Made by a program: the position numbers and the translations under genes
Shown here: positions 62,503 to 64,000 of the stretch, piece after piece
Layout of the letters: each line of letters starts with the position of its first letter
How positions within the stretch are numbered: the stretch's first letter is position 1
Notes under the pieces: model-generated
The model's database searches: none
Seen by the model: only the letters and a program-made list of their open reading frames with translations
What the model was told of the DNA's origin: nothing
DNA from: Deltaproteobacteria bacterium
GTDB taxonomy: Bacteria > Myxococcota_A > UBA796 > UBA2385
DNA: 64,000 bases
NCBI GenBank assembly: GCA_016792625.1
Contig: JAEUKK010000160.1
Location: 20,653-84,652, forward strand
Reading direction: 5' to 3'

Positions 62503-64000
62503 TCGGGCCTCCAGCCGCGCAGGCGGGTGATGTCGCCGGTGTCCTCGCGCACAAAACGCCCCTCGATGCGCAGCCCGTCGGCGCTCAGCTGCAGCTCGTA
62601 GCGGCCCGCGTCGGGCACGGCCTCGGTGTCGCGCAGGCGCAGGCTGCGCGTCTCGGCGCTGTACTCGCCCTCGACCACGTTGCGGACGGCGCGCTGGCCC
62701 TGCCGCACGGTGAGCTCGCCGCGCAGGCCGGGGCCGCCCCGCCGCAGGCGCAGCTCGGCTTGGCGCCCGCCAAAGCTCAGCAGCCAGCTCCCCATCGGCC
62801 CACCCCCGGACGTCTCCGCTCGGGGTTCTCCCTCACCCGCTGGCGCACGGGCGTCCACCGCCGCGCGCACGGCCGGGCGGGCCGCCGGCCGGGGGGCCTC
62901 CGCCGGCGCGGGCGCAGGGCTGACCTCGGGTGCGGGCGCGGGCGCGGGCGCGGGTACGGGCACCGCCGCGGGGGCGGGCAGGGGCTCCTCCGAAGTCGGC
63001 GCGATCACCGCCGGGCTGGTCGTTTTCGGCGCGCCCTCCTCCTCCCCATCGCCGCGCAGCAGCAGGGCGAGGCCGACCAGCCCGGCCAGGCCGAGGGCGC
63101 CGACGCCGAGCCGCAGGCCGAGCGGTGGGCGGCGCAGCTCCGCCTCGGGATGGACCTCTGGCGCGCTGCTCCCGATGTCCGCGGGTGCGCTGCTCCCGAT
63201 GTCCGCCGGCCGCTCCTCCCCTCCCCTCGCCGGAGCAAACCCGCCGTCGGTGGGCGCCGACCAGGGGGCGGTCGAGGTGGTCTCGGGGTCGGCCACCGCC
63301 CAGCCCGGCGCTTGGCCCGGGTCGAGCCAGCGCAGCCCTCCGCCCGCGGTCGAGGCCGCTGCGGCGGTGGTGGGCAAGGCACCGGATCCCCCGTCGGGGA
63401 TCGGCTGCTCCACGTCCGTCCGGGTCGCCGCCCCGCGCCAGCGCCCCTCCTCTGCCCCCGCGGTGCGCGCCCAGGCCGGGGGCGTCAGCTCGGCGGGCCC
63501 ATCGCCGCTGACGTCGGTCTGCGCGAGGCCGGCCCCCAGACCCGACAGCCAGGCGCCTGGCCCTTCGACCGCCCGCACCGGGCCGAGCGCGGCCAGCTCG
63601 GCGCCCAAGGCCGCCGCCGAGGGGTGGCGCTCGGCGGGGTCGAGGCGGGTCGCCCGCAGCAGGCTCGGGCGCAGCGCGGGCGGCACGGCCAGCCAGCGGG
63701 GCGCGCCGGGCCCGGCCAAGAAGAGGTCGATCGGGTTCTCGTTGGTGGCCAGGGCGTAGAGGGTGGCGCCGGCCGCGTAGATGTCGGCCGCCGGCCCCAC
63801 GCCAGCCGCGTCTAGGCGCTGCTCGGGGGCCATGTAGGCCAGCGAGCCCATGGCCACCCCGGCCCGGGTCAGGCGCAGGGCCGCGTCGCCAGCGAGCAGC
63901 GCGATGCCGAAGTCAGCGAGCTGGACGTCACCTTCAGCGTTGAGCAGCAGGTTTTGGGGCTTGACGTCGCGGTGCACCACCCCCGCGGCGTGGGCGGCGG
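62499..64000 (-). CDS. Ser/Thr protein kinase, C-terminal part
   Basis: Runs off the right edge, so the kinase N-lobe and start are missing. Visible catalytic motifs: VVHRDVKPQNLLL (HRD loop), LADFGIALL (DFG) and GSLAYMAPEQ (APE). A Pro/Ala- and Ser-rich segment follows, a membrane helix LGVGALGLAGLVGLALLLRG near residue 305 of the visible part, then a Pro/Ala linker and a C-terminal domain of about 100 residues starting GSWLLSFGGRQAELRLRRG, probably extracytoplasmic. It is a classical PknB-like transmembrane kinase, first gene of an operon with envelope proteins, suggesting signalling across the envelope. Confidence 0.9.
   Translation of the reverse strand, partial: AAHAAGVVHRDVKPQNLLLNAEGDVQLADFGIALLAGDAALRLTRAGVAMGSLAYMAPEQRLDAAGVGPAADIYAAGATLYALATNENPIDLFLAGPGAPRWLAVPPALRPSLLRATRLDPAERHPSAAALGAELAALGPVRAVEGPGAWLSGLGAGLAQTDVSGDGPAELTPPAWARTAGAEEGRWRGAATRTDVEQPIPDGGSGALPTTAAAASTAGGGLRWLDPGQAPGWAVADPETTSTAPWSAPTDGGFAPARGGEERPADIGSSAPADIGSSAPEVHPEAELRRPPLGLRLGVGALGLAGLVGLALLLRGDGEEEGAPKTTSPAVIAPTSEEPLPAPAAVPVPAPAPAPAPEVSPAPAPAEAPRPAARPAVRAAVDARAPAGEGEPRAETSGGGPMGSWLLSFGGRQAELRLRRGGPGLRGELTVRQGQRAVRNVVEGEYSAETRSLRLRDTEAVPDAGRYELQLSADGLRIEGRFVREDTGDITRLRGWRPE

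Overview
The window is very GC-rich and reads as chromosomal DNA of a myxobacterium or close relative (Myxococcota). The support is a Ser/Thr protein kinase, many lipoproteins with acidic Asp-Gly linkers, MopE-type CDGxDNDCDG repeat proteins, FG-GAP proteins, three C-termini resembling the MYXO-CTERM sorting signal, a TIGR02147/DUF4423-type regulator, and a recurrent -10-like box GGTAGCGT. No rRNA or tRNA gene was seen.

Layout. 1-8.8 kb: a GMC oxidoreductase with its Tat-exported small subunit, two paralogous secreted MopE-repeat lipoproteins with fibrinogen-like C-termini, a TrmN6-like methyltransferase and a YARHG lipoprotein. 8.9-38.5 kb: an accessory region that looks like a defence island. 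It holds a TIR-TIR-SLOG protein; a giant FG-GAP/MopE surface protein; a RecF-like ATPase; a STAND ATPase plus NACHT pair; a short lower-GC cargo (GIY-YIG gene broken by a 101-bp MITE-like insertion, a miniature MmeI-like protein, a ThsB-like TIR protein, an unknown gene); and two divergent ATPase plus TOPRIM-type operons (one PARIS-like). Two near-identical copies of an unknown 218-aa protein also lie here. 38.7-41 kb: two tiny MYXO-CTERM-like proteins and two membrane proteins. 41-46.8 kb: the aerobic benzoyl-CoA (box) pathway, boxR-boxB-boxC-boxB, with a TGCA-N6-TGCA operator. 46.8-58 kb: secreted and lipoprotein genes (Sel1 protein, S46 peptidase, alkaline phosphatase, DG-repeat lipoproteins). 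58-64 kb: an MBL hydrolase and a four-gene operon with a protein kinase, an OmpA-like barrel, a LysM/FecR-like protein and an outer-membrane protein.

The most unusual content is in the island. Five intergenic tandem arrays with a strict 42- or 43-bp period (12.6, 20.0, 25.7, 30.7 and 36.3 kb) sit next to the putative defence genes. Each unit joins a conserved CAGC[A/T]GCTCC-type half to a short dyad that can fold as a hairpin, and several dyads differ by compensatory changes. Four of the neighbouring ATPase operons also share a GTTAGCC box 19-44 bases before the start codon. Together with the duplicated 218-aa gene this suggests a linked, previously unnamed array plus effector arrangement; its function is not shown by the sequence. 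Two dispersed intergenic repeat families (A and B, four copies each) punctuate the same region.
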